NCBI GenBank assembly: GCA_046757965.1
Contig: JBHHZI010000067.1
Coordinates: forward strand, 1-16,289
Origin: JBHHZI01 sp046757965
GTDB lineage: Bacteria > Acidobacteriota > Polarisedimenticolia > SMYD01
Direction of reading: 5' to 3'
DNA: 16,289 nt
Positions 1-7,860 of this stretch are shown here, piece by piece. Position numbers and translations under genes: made by a program. The notes beneath the pieces are model-generated. The model was not told the DNA's origin. It searched no databases and saw only the letters and a program-made list of their open reading frames with translations. Within the stretch, counting starts at the first letter, position 1. Every line of letters starts with the position of its first letter.

Positions 1-1
1 G

Positions 2-925
2 TCAGTCCCGCGTGGCTCGAGAAGGCGATGGTCGAGCGGTCGAGAGAAGCTGCTTAAAGCCCGGCGCTTCACAAATCCTCCGGCTGTTCTGGCAGAATGT
101 CTTCTGGCTGATGCCGCAGGCGGGCCACTCTCCGGGCGGAGCCGGGACCCGTCGCAGCTCGAGCAGGTCGTGATGAATCTCGTGGTCAACGCGCGGGACG
201 CCATGCCCGACGGCGGTGAGATCCGGATCCGGACGCGCAACGAGGTCCGGAACGATGAGCGGCAGGTGGTGCTCACGGTGGAGGACACAGGCGAGGGCAT
301 GACACCCGAGGTGCGCGAGAGGATCTTCGAGCCGTTCTTCACCACCCGCCGGGCAGGTGGCTCCAGCGGCCTCGGTCTGGCGACGGTCCATGGCATCATG
401 CGGCAATACCAGGGCTTGATCGAGGTCGACAGCGAGCCGGGTCGCGGCACTGTCTTCGAGGTTGTCCTGCCGGCGAGCCGAGGCCCGGTGATCGGAAAAG
501 GGGCTCGCTCCGACCCTCGGATTCCGGCGCCGAGGCGGCCGGCCGGCGTGCTTCTCGTCGAGGATAACGAGCGCATGCGTGCGGCCACCGCCGAGTTGCT
601 GGAGACGCTGGGGCACGCGGTGGTCGTGGCCCGGGATGGAGCGGAGGCCTTGCGGATTCTCTCGGAGGACCCTGCCGGCCCTGATCTGCTCGTCTGCGAT
701 GTCGTCATGCCAGAAATGAGTGGGCCGGCGCTGCTGGATCAACTTCGTGGCCGGGGGTATCGGCTTCCCTGCCTGTTCATCACGGGGCATGCCGACAGCA
801 CGATGTTCCAGCATGGTCTCGAACCCGACCTGGCGGTGCTCGCCAAGCCGTTCACTGCCCGCGACCTGGCGGACAAGATCAACGGCATCCTGGAATCTCC
901 GAGGAGTCGGCCTGCCCCGTCCTGA
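2..925 (+). CDS. Hybrid sensor histidine kinase, C-terminal part (HATPase + receiver), 5' partial
   Basis: C-terminal part of a hybrid two-component kinase that would bind ATP and pass phosphate to its own receiver domain. The frame is open from base 2 with no stop, so the gene is treated as partial. The HATPase domain begins with DPSQLEQVV and the N box NLVVNARDAM (nt about 150-205), followed by EDTGEGM, the EPFFTTR segment and the GLGLATVHGI lid. The receiver domain starts at VLLVEDNERM. Counted from the ATG at 170, its phospho-acceptor is Asp177 in LLVCDVVMP, its switch Thr lies in FITGHA and its Lys226 in LAKPF. The ATG at 170 sits inside the HATPase fold and cannot be the real start of a working kinase. 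The roughly 48 codons before DPSQLEQ do not resemble the usual DHp/linker, so the 5' end may be rearranged or mis-assembled. Family assignment is secure; completeness is not. Confidence 0.8.
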   Translation, partial: SVPRGSRRRWSSGREKLLKARRFTNPPAVLAECLLADAAGGPLSGRSRDPSQLEQVVMNLVVNARDAMPDGGEIRIRTRNEVRNDERQVVLTVEDTGEGMTPEVRERIFEPFFTTRRAGGSSGLGLATVHGIMRQYQGLIEVDSEPGRGTVFEVVLPASRGPVIGKGARSDPRIPAPRRPAGVLLVEDNERMRAATAELLETLGHAVVVARDGAEALRILSEDPAGPDLLVCDVVMPEMSGPALLDQLRGRGYRLPCLFITGHADSTMFQHGLEPDLAVLAKPFTARDLADKINGILESPRSRPAPS

Positions 926-1052
926 GTGGCTGGCCGGCCCGCATCCCGGCGGCGGATCCCGGCGAGTGGTTTTCTGTTCCGCTTTCGCGTCTCGTGGGTC
1001 TGAATCCTGTGCGAGGCCGTTCCCGGCCGGCTCCGCTGGAAGGAAGACCTGC

Positions 1053-2117
1053 ATGGACACCAAGCGAGTGTTCTCGTCAGGGTTTCAACCGGCCATGGGG
1101 CCGAATCGACCGCTCCGCTGGATTCCCCTGTCGGTGGCGATTCCCGCGCTGGTGGGCGGCATCCTGCTCCTGTGGGTGGCCCGCGGTACCCCGGCGATCC
1201 GGGTGGGAGAACTGGTGGGCGTGCTCTTCCTCTGGATCGGCACCGTGGGGATGGCCCTTGTCGCCTCTCGACGGCAGGCCGGTAGATGGCGCGAGGAGGC
1301 GCGGCGCCGGCGACTGGAGGAACTCCGGGCAACGCAGATCCGGTCGGAGCGCGCGGTGCGGCACCTGGCAGAGGGAATCGCCCACCACCTCCACAACGAC
1401 CTGGCCGTCCTGCGGGGATCATGTGAGATGGCCCGGGCGAGCCAGCCGGGGGCGGCGGCTCTGACCACGCGGATGGACATGGCGATCGATACCATTGATG
1501 GCGCTGTGGTCCTCATCAGTCAGTTGCTGGCGTATGCCGGCGCCCAGGCCAGCGACCCCCTCCCGGTGAACCTGCAGAGCGTCGTGCTGGAATCGCTGGA
1601 GCGGACTCGTTCCCTTTCCGGGCCGGCGCTGGAACTGGTGACCCGGTGCCAACCAGACGTGCCGCCCGTCAGGATCGAACCGTGCCACGTCGAACAGATG
1701 CTGGTTCAACTCGTGGATAACTGCCGTTTCGCGATGCCCGGTGGCGGGGCCGTGCTGATCGAGCTGTCCCGCCACCATCGCGGTCCATCGACGGACGTGG
1801 GCGTGCGTCAGCCATGGGTCAGGCTGGAGGTCTCCGACTCGGGATGTGGCATGGTTCCCGACGTGTGCACCCGGGCCGCCGAGCCCTTCTTCACGACCCG
1901 CGCCGGTCGCGGACACAGAGGACTGGGGCTGGCAATGGTCGACGGTCTGGCTCGCCAGCATGGGGGCCGACTGGACGTGAGGAGCCAGCCCGGCGAGGGC
2001 ACGACGGTGTCGGTCTGGTTGCCGGTCGCCGATGCGCTGCAGTCGATGGCGGGCCTGCCGGCGGGTGAGCGGTGCGGACCACTGTCTGGCGGCGAGGCTC
2101 CCCGGATCTCGCTCTGA
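1053..2117 (+). CDS. Two-TM sensor histidine kinase
   Basis: Membrane sensor kinase of 354 residues that would autophosphorylate and signal to a response regulator not encoded in the window. The frame stays open further upstream, but ATG 1053 has AGGAAG (1041-1046) with a 6-nt spacer and begins a sensible N-terminus. Two hydrophobic segments follow at about residues 21-43 and 51-71, with almost no periplasmic loop, so any signal is probably sensed in the membrane or through a partner. The H box reads GIAHHLHNDLAVL, with His111 as the likely phospho-acceptor; the usual Asp/Glu after it is His. The N box is QLVDNCRFAM (Asn223), then SDSGCGM, EPFFTTR and GLGLAMVDGL. The C-terminal tail after the HATPase is about 30 residues and unremarkable. 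It lies 127 nt after the hybrid kinase and 114 nt before the PHO boxes, so it is a candidate regulator of the oxidase operon, on position only. Confidence 0.85.
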   Translation: MDTKRVFSSGFQPAMGPNRPLRWIPLSVAIPALVGGILLLWVARGTPAIRVGELVGVLFLWIGTVGMALVASRRQAGRWREEARRRRLEELRATQIRSERAVRHLAEGIAHHLHNDLAVLRGSCEMARASQPGAAALTTRMDMAIDTIDGAVVLISQLLAYAGAQASDPLPVNLQSVVLESLERTRSLSGPALELVTRCQPDVPPVRIEPCHVEQMLVQLVDNCRFAMPGGGAVLIELSRHHRGPSTDVGVRQPWVRLEVSDSGCGMVPDVCTRAAEPFFTTRAGRGHRGLGLAMVDGLARQHGGRLDVRSQPGEGTTVSVWLPVADALQSMAGLPAGERCGPLSGGEAPRISL

Positions 2118-2231
2118 CCGCCCGGCGGGGCCGATCGAACGCGCAGACGCCGCCCCGGCGCGGGCATGCTCTTCCCGGTCTGGTTCCCGCCTCCGCGCCT
2201 GGCCAGCGGCTCCGTGTCGCCCCGTGTCGCG

Positions 2232-2270
2232 CGGTAATCATCCTGTAATTCTCTGTCATCGGATTGTAAT
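2232..2270 (+). promoter_or_regulatory. Two tandem PHO boxes (predicted PhoB-type binding site)
   Basis: Four direct heptamers are visible: CGGTAAT (2232-2238), CTGTAAT (2243-2249), CTGTCAT (2253-2259) and TTGTAAT (2264-2270). Their start-to-start distances are 11, 10 and 11 bp. This is the known PhoB arrangement of CTGTCAT-like heptamers separated by 4 bp, here as two 18-bp boxes 3 bp apart; the third heptamer is a perfect consensus match. The stretch is noticeably AT-richer than its surroundings. The last heptamer ends 10 bp before TATACA, the spacing at which a PHO box replaces the -35 element. Binding by a PhoB homologue and induction at low phosphate are inferred; no PhoB gene is in the window. 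Confidence 0.75.
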
Positions 2271-2280
2271 GCGCCTGGCG

Positions 2281-2286
2281 TATACA
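2281..2286 (+). promoter_or_regulatory. Probable -10 element of the oxidase promoter
   Basis: TATACA starts 10 bp after the last PHO heptamer, and no good -35 hexamer is seen at 16-18 bp, as expected for an activator-dependent promoter. Transcription would start near 2292-2294, giving a leader of about 120 nt before the GTG at 2412. The hexamer matches TATAAT at four of six positions, so its support comes mainly from the spacing. Confidence 0.55.
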
Positions 2287-2294
2287 GGGAGGGC

Positions 2295-2376
2295 TCGATC
2301 GGTGGGGGTGTTCCGATCGACACCGGTTCGAACTGGTGAGTCGGCGAGGAAGGCATCCCGGTACTGACCTCGCCGA
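2295..2376 (+). promoter_or_regulatory. Structured 5' leader with three consecutive inverted repeats
   Basis: Three dyads follow one another in the untranslated leader of the oxidase gene. First, TCGATCGG (2295-2302) pairs perfectly with CCGATCGA (2313-2320) across a 10-nt loop. Second, CACCGGTTCGAACTGGTG (2321-2338) is an 18-bp palindrome with one mismatch, which would be a G-U pair in RNA. Third, TCGGCGAGG (2341-2349) pairs perfectly with CCTCGCCGA (2368-2376) across 18 nt. They could be operator sites or folded RNA that controls or stabilises the message. No known riboswitch consensus was recognised. Confidence 0.5.
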
Positions 2377-2398
2377 TGAGCGGCAAGGATGACGACGC

Positions 2399-2405
2399 AA
2401 GGAGG
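2399..2405 (+). promoter_or_regulatory. Shine-Dalgarno AAGGAGG that fixes the oxidase start at GTG 2412
   Basis: AAGGAGG directly abuts ATG 2406, which is too close for initiation, but it lies 6 nt before the in-frame GTG at 2412, an ideal spacing. The in-frame ATG at 2376 has no comparable site, and its first base is the last base of the third leader stem. GTG 2412 is therefore the preferred start. Confidence 0.75.
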
Positions 2406-2411
2406 ATGACA

Positions 2412-5400
2412 GTGCAGACCGTTCAACAGGTGAGGAATCAGAAGACGAGCGGCTGGCTCGCGGCGCTGGTGATGCTGGTGGCCGGTTTCATCGCGCCTGC
2501 GGCCTCGAGGGCCCAGGTGTGCAACCGCACGGTGCACGCCGACGTGGCGGCCCTCGACCAGGTGTTCTTCTGGAATCGTCTGGGCGCGTCGCAACCCCAG
2601 GGCCAGATCTACGCCCTGGCGCGGGATGTGTTCCCGGACAGCGTGCCTCTGATCCCGGCTCAGGAAACCATTGCCAGTAGTTGCGCCACTGCGGCCTGCA
2701 CGGCCGGCCAGGTGCACCTGCGCTCGACCAAGCGGCCCCGGCCGCTGACGCTGCGCATGAACGTCGGGGACTGTCTCGACATCAACTTCACCAACCTCAT
2801 CAATCCGGTACGGGCGAATGTCAAGGACTGTCCCACCTGCATCAAGGGGTTCGATGCGTTCGGCAACCCCATCCCGGCCAACGCGGACGAGCAGCCGGCC
2901 ACGCGGACGGCCGGCATGCACGCCATCGGCCTGCAACTGGCCACCAGCATCGCCTCGGACGGTTCCAATGTTGGCGCCAACGCCAGCAGTCTGGTGGCGC
3001 CGTCGGCGGTGCCCCCGAATCAATCCCAGCGGTATGTCTGGTACGCCGGGCGGGAAGGCCAGCACGTGATCAACAGCACCGGTGCCATGACCGGCGGCGA
3101 TGGAGACGGCGGACAGACGCCGATGGGCCTGTTCGGTGCCGTGGACGTGGAGCCCGCCGGCGCGAGCTGGCTCCGCAGCCAGGTCACCGCCGCTGACATC
3201 ATCGCGGGGCTGGACACGGCAAACGCCAATTCCTGCGCGTCAACGCCGGGCTACACGTGCGACGGGCATCCGCTGATCGATTACGATGCCCTGGATGCGG
3301 AGGGCACTCCAATCTTCAAGATGCTGGACGCCGCGGGCAACATCGTGCATACGGATCTCACTGCGATCATCAGTGGCCCGTTCACCAACCCCTACCCGGC
3401 CAATCCCAGCTTCCCCGACCGGGATCAATCCTTCCGCGAGTTCACCCTCATTTACCACGACGAGATCGGGGCCGTGCAGGCCTTTCCGCAGTTCTTCAAC
3501 GACCCGGTGCTCACTCATACGACGCACAGTGTCCGGGACGCCTTCGCCATCAATTATGGCACCGGGGGCATCGGCTCGGAGATTCTCGCCAATCGTCTCG
3601 GCGTCGGCCCGGAGGCAACCTGCACCGGGTGCAAGTACGAGGAGTTCTTCCTCACCGCGTGGGCGGTTGGTGACCCCGCCGAGGTCGTCGACATTCCGGC
3701 CAACGCCTGTCTCGACCCGTTGACCGGCCAGGGGGATCCGAACTGCCGGGCGACGCGAGTGCTCTATCCGGACGATCCGTCCAACGTCTACCACAGCTAT
3801 ATCTCCGACCACACCAAGTTCCGGATCCTGCACGCCGGACCCAAGGAGCATCACATCCATCACCTGCATGCTCATCAGTGGCTGTATGCGCCGGACAGCG
3901 ACAACTCGGCCTACCTGGACAGCCAGGCCATCGGACCGGGCGCCAGCTTCACGCTGGAGATGGTGTACAACGGCAGTGGCAACCGCAATCAGACGGTGGG
4001 AGATTCCATCTTTCACTGCCATTTCTACCCGCACTTCGCCATGGGGATGTGGTCCCTGTGGCGGGTTCACGACGTCTTCGAGGACGGGACCCGGATGCTC
4101 CCGGACGGCGAGATCGCCCAGGGAACGCCGATTCCCGGTCTCGTCCCGATTCCCGGCCTGGCGATGGCTCCGGTGCCGGCCGAGACCCGGGTCGTGGTGG
4201 ACCCCGCCATGCCCCAGCGGGGCGGGCAGGTGCAGGTCAAGACCGCGGCCGGCGTCTTCAAGTTCACGCGCGACATGACGATGGCGGATGTGGACCCGGA
4301 CGGCGATGGCAACTTCGACGTGCCCAACCCGGGCTACCCGTTCTTCATTCCCGGCCTGGCCGGCTCCCGGCCGCCCCATCCGCCGCTGGACACCATCGAC
4401 GACGGCGGATTGCCGCGCCACGTGCTTCTGGAGGGAGCTGCCACCGAGGTGCACACACGTCTCGATTTCACCAAGGAACTGGACGAGGTGGATGCCGCGC
4501 AGCTCGACGAGGGCGGTGAACCGATCGAACAGGTGGCGATGGCCTTTCACGGCACGGTTCCAGGCAAGGCATCCACGCCGGCGGATCGGTTCCAGCCGAC
4601 GGTCACCACCGATGGCACGCCGGCCCAGTTCAAGGTGAACGGCTCGCCGGCGGTGGCCGGGGCCCCTTACGCCGAGCCCTGCATCGACGACGCCGGCCTG
4701 CCGGTGGGACGCGGCATGCTGGGGACCTCCGGGAGCGCGGCGCGACTCTACAAGGCGGCCGATATCCAGGTCGACACCATCTTCAACAAGTCCGGCTGGC
4801 ACTTCCCGCAGCAGAGGATGATCACCCTGTGGGACGACGTGGATCCGACCTTTGCCGGCACTCGACCGCCGGAACCGTTCTTCATCCGCGCCAACAGCGG
4901 GGAGTGCATCGAGTACCAGCTCACCAATCTGGTGCCCAACGTCTACGAGCTGGACGATTTCCAGGTGCGCACCCCGACCGACATCCTCGGCCAGCACATC
5001 CACCTGGTGAAGTTCGACGTCACCTCGTCCGACGGCTCCGCCAACGGCTGGAACTACGAGGACGGCAGCTTCAGTCCCGATGAGGTGATCGAGCGGATCA
5101 ACGCCATCAATCAGCACGTGCCGGCGGGAATCACCGCTCTGGACGGGACCCGACAACTGCTCACCGCCCGGCCCCACCCCCGGTTCCCGTCGTTCGTCGG
5201 GGCCCAGACCACCGTGCAGCGCTGGTGGGCGGACCCGGTGCTGAACAACTCGGGCGAGGACCGGACCCTGCGGACCGTCTTCACACACGATCATTTCGGG
5301 CCCTCCACCCACCAGCAGGCCGGCCTCTATGCAGGGCTGGTCGTGGAGCCGACCGACTCGCTGTGGTTCCAGAACGAATCGGGCGTGCAACTGGGCACCC

Positions 5401-7724
5401 GAGCCACGGATGGCGGACCGACAAGCTGGCAGGCTGTGATCGACACGACATCGACGCCGGGTGTCGGCCCCGACGGCAGCTACCGGGAATTCATGTTCGA
5501 GTTCCAGGACTTCACCCTGGCCTACACCGCGGGTGGCGGCTTCGTCCCGCCCACCGGTCCGGGGACGGGGCCGGTCCATCCGCTCCCATGGAACGGCGTG
5601 GCACGGTTGCCGGGTGAAGGGTTCGACGATCGGCCCAACGCCATCAACCCGCCGGCGCGTATCGAGGTCGGGTTGCCGGACCTGGTGGCGCGGGCGCCCC
5701 TCTGTCCAGGCGGCGTGCAACCGCCGTGTCCAGAGGGCATCTCGGCGGACGACCCGGGAACCTTCAGCGTCAACTATCGCAACGAGCCGGTGGCCATGCG
5801 GGTGCGAGATCCGCAGACGAACTCCCAGGCAGCCGGCGATGCCGGCGACCTCTCCCTGGCGTTCTCGTCCCTCGTCACGCGGGCCGACCCGGATTACAAC
5901 GTCCAGCCCGGCTTCTATCCGCCGCTGACCGCCGGCCTCGACGGACATGATCCGTTCACTCCCATGATGCGAGCCTACGACGACGACCATGTTCAGATCC
6001 GCGTCCTCGTGGGAGCCCACGAGGAAGGGCACATCTTCAGCATTCATGGGGTCAACTGGAAGTTCGAGCCATCGTGGGCCGATTCGGGCAACCGCAATGC
6101 CCAGATGATGGGCATCTCGGAACATTTCGAGTTCCTCTCGCCCCTGACCGCGGCGAAGTCGGCGCGCGGACCTTTCATCGACTACCTGTACGAGGCGGGC
6201 ACATCCTCCGACGATATCTGGAACGGCATGTGGGGCATCCTGCGCTCCTACAACAACGCCCAGACCGACCTGCCGGCCCTGCCCAACAATCCCGCCGGCG
6301 GGCCGGGCATCGCCAATGCGGGTGACTTTGCCGGCGTCTGTCCGAAGATCGCCCCGGAGCGCCTGTTCGATGTGACGGCCGTGCTGGCCTCGGACGTTCT
6401 CGGTCCGGACGGCGTCGTCTACAATTCCCGGACCGGCACGGCGGGAGTGGGGCCACTCACCGATCCCACGGCGATCCTGCTGGTGCGCTCTGCTGACCTG
6501 GACAAGCAGGGCGTCCTGGCGGCCGGGACTCCCATCGAGCCGATCGTGCTTCGCGCCCGTGCCGGCGATTGCATCGAGATGGTGGTGCGCAACAATCTGC
6601 CGGCGCAGGTCCCGGACCAGGCGGGGTTCAACACCATGCCGATGATCGTCGACGGCTTCAATGCCAACGACGTGATGCCCTCGGCCCGGTTGGGCCTGCA
6701 CGCCCAGCTGGTGGCGACCGATGTCAGTCGCGATGACGGGGCCGCCGTCGGCTTCCAGAATCTCAATCAGCTCACGCCACCGCAGGGGAACCAGAAGGAT
6801 CGCTACTTCTTCTACGCGGGCACCCTGGAGACCGATCCGGCCACCGGCAATCTCGTCGCCACTCCGGTGGAGTTCGGCGCCAGCAATCTGATCTCGTCGG
6901 ACCCGATCAAGCACAGCAACAAGGGACTGATCGGGAGCCTGATCATCGAGCCCCAGAACGCGACCTGGACGGAGGACGCCGGAACCCGGCTGGCGGCGAC
7001 GGTGTGTCCCGGCGGCGAGTCGCCCTGCACGATGGCGGCCCCGGGAGCGTTTCGTGAGTTCGTGACCCTGTTCCAGACCGATGTCAACCTGCGCTGCAAT
7101 GGCTGCGGACCGGATCCCGCCGATCCGAATGCGGTCCCCAGTCTCGCCCAGGCGGAGGACCCGGAGGATTCGGGCCAGAAGGCGATCAACTATGCGACGG
7201 AACCGTTCTGGTTCCGCTTCGGCTTTGCCCCCGATACACCGTTGACGCAGACACGGGATCGAACCGACATGGATCAGGCGGTCAGCAACACACTGGTCGG
7301 CGGTGATCCTCAGACGCCGATCTTCCTGGCCAATGCCGGAGATGCGGTGCGCTTCCGCTTGCTGTCGCCGGCGGGGCATGCGCGCAACATCGTCTTCGCC
7401 TTGCACGGGCATGTCTGGCAACAGGAACCGTGGATCAACGGGTCGACGCAGATCGGCGACAACGCGCTGTCGCTGTGGGAGGGCGCCCAGATGGGGCATG
7501 GTCCCGCCAATCACTTCGATGCTGTCCTGGAGAATGGAGCGGGCGGCCTCTTCAAGATCGGCGGAGATTACCTGTTCCGGGATCAGGTCTCGTTCGGTCT
7601 TGATGCCGGCCTGTGGGGGCTGTTTCGCGTTACCCCGCTGCCGCCGGATCCGGGAGGGGCGGCATCCGGCGGCACGGTACTGCCACCGGGGTCGTGGGAC
7701 GAGCCGGCGCCGCCACCGCAATGA
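2412..7724 (+). CDS. Giant secreted multicopper oxidase, MofA/OmpB-like (putative Mn(II) oxidase)
   Basis: Exported multicopper oxidase of about 1770 residues, close to the size of Leptothrix MofA and far longer than laccases. It would oxidise Mn(II), Fe(II) or another donor and reduce oxygen to water; the substrate is inferred. The signal peptide is residues 1-34, with a likely cut at ASRA/QVC. The protein is three homologous units of two cupredoxin domains each, marked by repeats of VGDCLDINFTN, REFTLIY, INYG and GLFGAVDVEP-like blocks. Copper motifs are HHIHHLHAHQW (480-490) and HCHFYPHFAMGM (535-546, type 1 plus trinuclear ligands) in unit 1, and HIH (862-864) with HDHFGPSTHQ (959-968) in unit 2. 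Unit 3 keeps HGH at 1665-1667, but its HCH equivalent is lost (FRDQVSFGLDAGLW). A DVDPDGDGNFD loop (626-636) between units 1 and 2 looks calcium-binding. CxxC pairs (CPTC, CTGC, CNGC) lack the following His, so they are not haem sites. It follows a PHO-box promoter and precedes copper-chaperone genes. Confidence 0.9.
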   Translation: MQTVQQVRNQKTSGWLAALVMLVAGFIAPAASRAQVCNRTVHADVAALDQVFFWNRLGASQPQGQIYALARDVFPDSVPLIPAQETIASSCATAACTAGQVHLRSTKRPRPLTLRMNVGDCLDINFTNLINPVRANVKDCPTCIKGFDAFGNPIPANADEQPATRTAGMHAIGLQLATSIASDGSNVGANASSLVAPSAVPPNQSQRYVWYAGREGQHVINSTGAMTGGDGDGGQTPMGLFGAVDVEPAGASWLRSQVTAADIIAGLDTANANSCASTPGYTCDGHPLIDYDALDAEGTPIFKMLDAAGNIVHTDLTAIISGPFTNPYPANPSFPDRDQSFREFTLIYHDEIGAVQAFPQFFNDPVLTHTTHSVRDAFAINYGTGGIGSEILANRLGVGPEATCTGCKYEEFFLTAWAVGDPAEVVDIPANACLDPLTGQGDPNCRATRVLYPDDPSNVYHSYISDHTKFRILHAGPKEHHIHHLHAHQWLYAPDSDNSAYLDSQAIGPGASFTLEMVYNGSGNRNQTVGDSIFHCHFYPHFAMGMWSLWRVHDVFEDGTRMLPDGEIAQGTPIPGLVPIPGLAMAPVPAETRVVVDPAMPQRGGQVQVKTAAGVFKFTRDMTMADVDPDGDGNFDVPNPGYPFFIPGLAGSRPPHPPLDTIDDGGLPRHVLLEGAATEVHTRLDFTKELDEVDAAQLDEGGEPIEQVAMAFHGTVPGKASTPADRFQPTVTTDGTPAQFKVNGSPAVAGAPYAEPCIDDAGLPVGRGMLGTSGSAARLYKAADIQVDTIFNKSGWHFPQQRMITLWDDVDPTFAGTRPPEPFFIRANSGECIEYQLTNLVPNVYELDDFQVRTPTDILGQHIHLVKFDVTSSDGSANGWNYEDGSFSPDEVIERINAINQHVPAGITALDGTRQLLTARPHPRFPSFVGAQTTVQRWWADPVLNNSGEDRTLRTVFTHDHFGPSTHQQAGLYAGLVVEPTDSLWFQNESGVQLGTRATDGGPTSWQAVIDTTSTPGVGPDGSYREFMFEFQDFTLAYTAGGGFVPPTGPGTGPVHPLPWNGVARLPGEGFDDRPNAINPPARIEVGLPDLVARAPLCPGGVQPPCPEGISADDPGTFSVNYRNEPVAMRVRDPQTNSQAAGDAGDLSLAFSSLVTRADPDYNVQPGFYPPLTAGLDGHDPFTPMMRAYDDDHVQIRVLVGAHEEGHIFSIHGVNWKFEPSWADSGNRNAQMMGISEHFEFLSPLTAAKSARGPFIDYLYEAGTSSDDIWNGMWGILRSYNNAQTDLPALPNNPAGGPGIANAGDFAGVCPKIAPERLFDVTAVLASDVLGPDGVVYNSRTGTAGVGPLTDPTAILLVRSADLDKQGVLAAGTPIEPIVLRARAGDCIEMVVRNNLPAQVPDQAGFNTMPMIVDGFNANDVMPSARLGLHAQLVATDVSRDDGAAVGFQNLNQLTPPQGNQKDRYFFYAGTLETDPATGNLVATPVEFGASNLISSDPIKHSNKGLIGSLIIEPQNATWTEDAGTRLAATVCPGGESPCTMAAPGAFREFVTLFQTDVNLRCNGCGPDPADPNAVPSLAQAEDPEDSGQKAINYATEPFWFRFGFAPDTPLTQTRDRTDMDQAVSNTLVGGDPQTPIFLANAGDAVRFRLLSPAGHARNIVFALHGHVWQQEPWINGSTQIGDNALSLWEGAQMGHGPANHFDAVLENGAGGLFKIGGDYLFRDQVSFGLDAGLWGLFRVTPLPPDPGGAASGGTVLPPGSWDEPAPPPQ

Positions 7725-7747
7725 GTCACGCTTCGTTGAGAGCAGGC

Positions 7748-7773
7748 GGCCCGGGCCCGGCGAGGCCCGGGCC
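7748..7773 (+). terminator. GC-only 10-bp stem-loop between oxidase and downstream genes
   Basis: GGCCCGGGCC (7748-7757) and an identical, self-complementary copy (7764-7773) flank the 6-nt loop CGGCGA, giving a perfect 10-bp stem beginning 23 nt after the oxidase stop. No T-run follows, so it is not a classical intrinsic terminator. It may attenuate read-through or protect the 3' end of the oxidase message, so that downstream genes are made at a lower level. Because each arm is itself palindromic, cruciform or arm self-pairing is also possible. Confidence 0.5.
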
Positions 7774-7860
7774 CCTGTGCCCGAGCCCAGATCGTGCCGG
7801 GGATCGGCGAGACATGCTTGACCCACCCGGCGGGGAAGCCTGTTCGCCATGGAGATCTTC

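Noticed and set aside
926..1052. Possible terminator or repeat (ATCCCGGCG twice) between the two kinase genes
   Set aside because: The repeats are short and in direct orientation, and I find no convincing stem followed by a T-run.
2..1063. A 353-codon - strand open frame over the hybrid kinase
   Set aside because: The + strand carries clear HATPase and receiver motifs; the opposite frame has low-complexity Arg/Pro/His composition only.
2376..2411. ATG 2376 or ATG 2406 as the oxidase start
   Set aside because: ATG 2376 begins at the last base of a leader stem and lacks a ribosome site; ATG 2406 directly touches AAGGAGG. GTG 2412 has the correct 6-nt spacing and begins a standard signal peptide.
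2828..7130. CxxC pairs in the oxidase (CPTC, CTGC, CNGC) as haem c sites
   Set aside because: None is followed by His; they are more likely disulfides.
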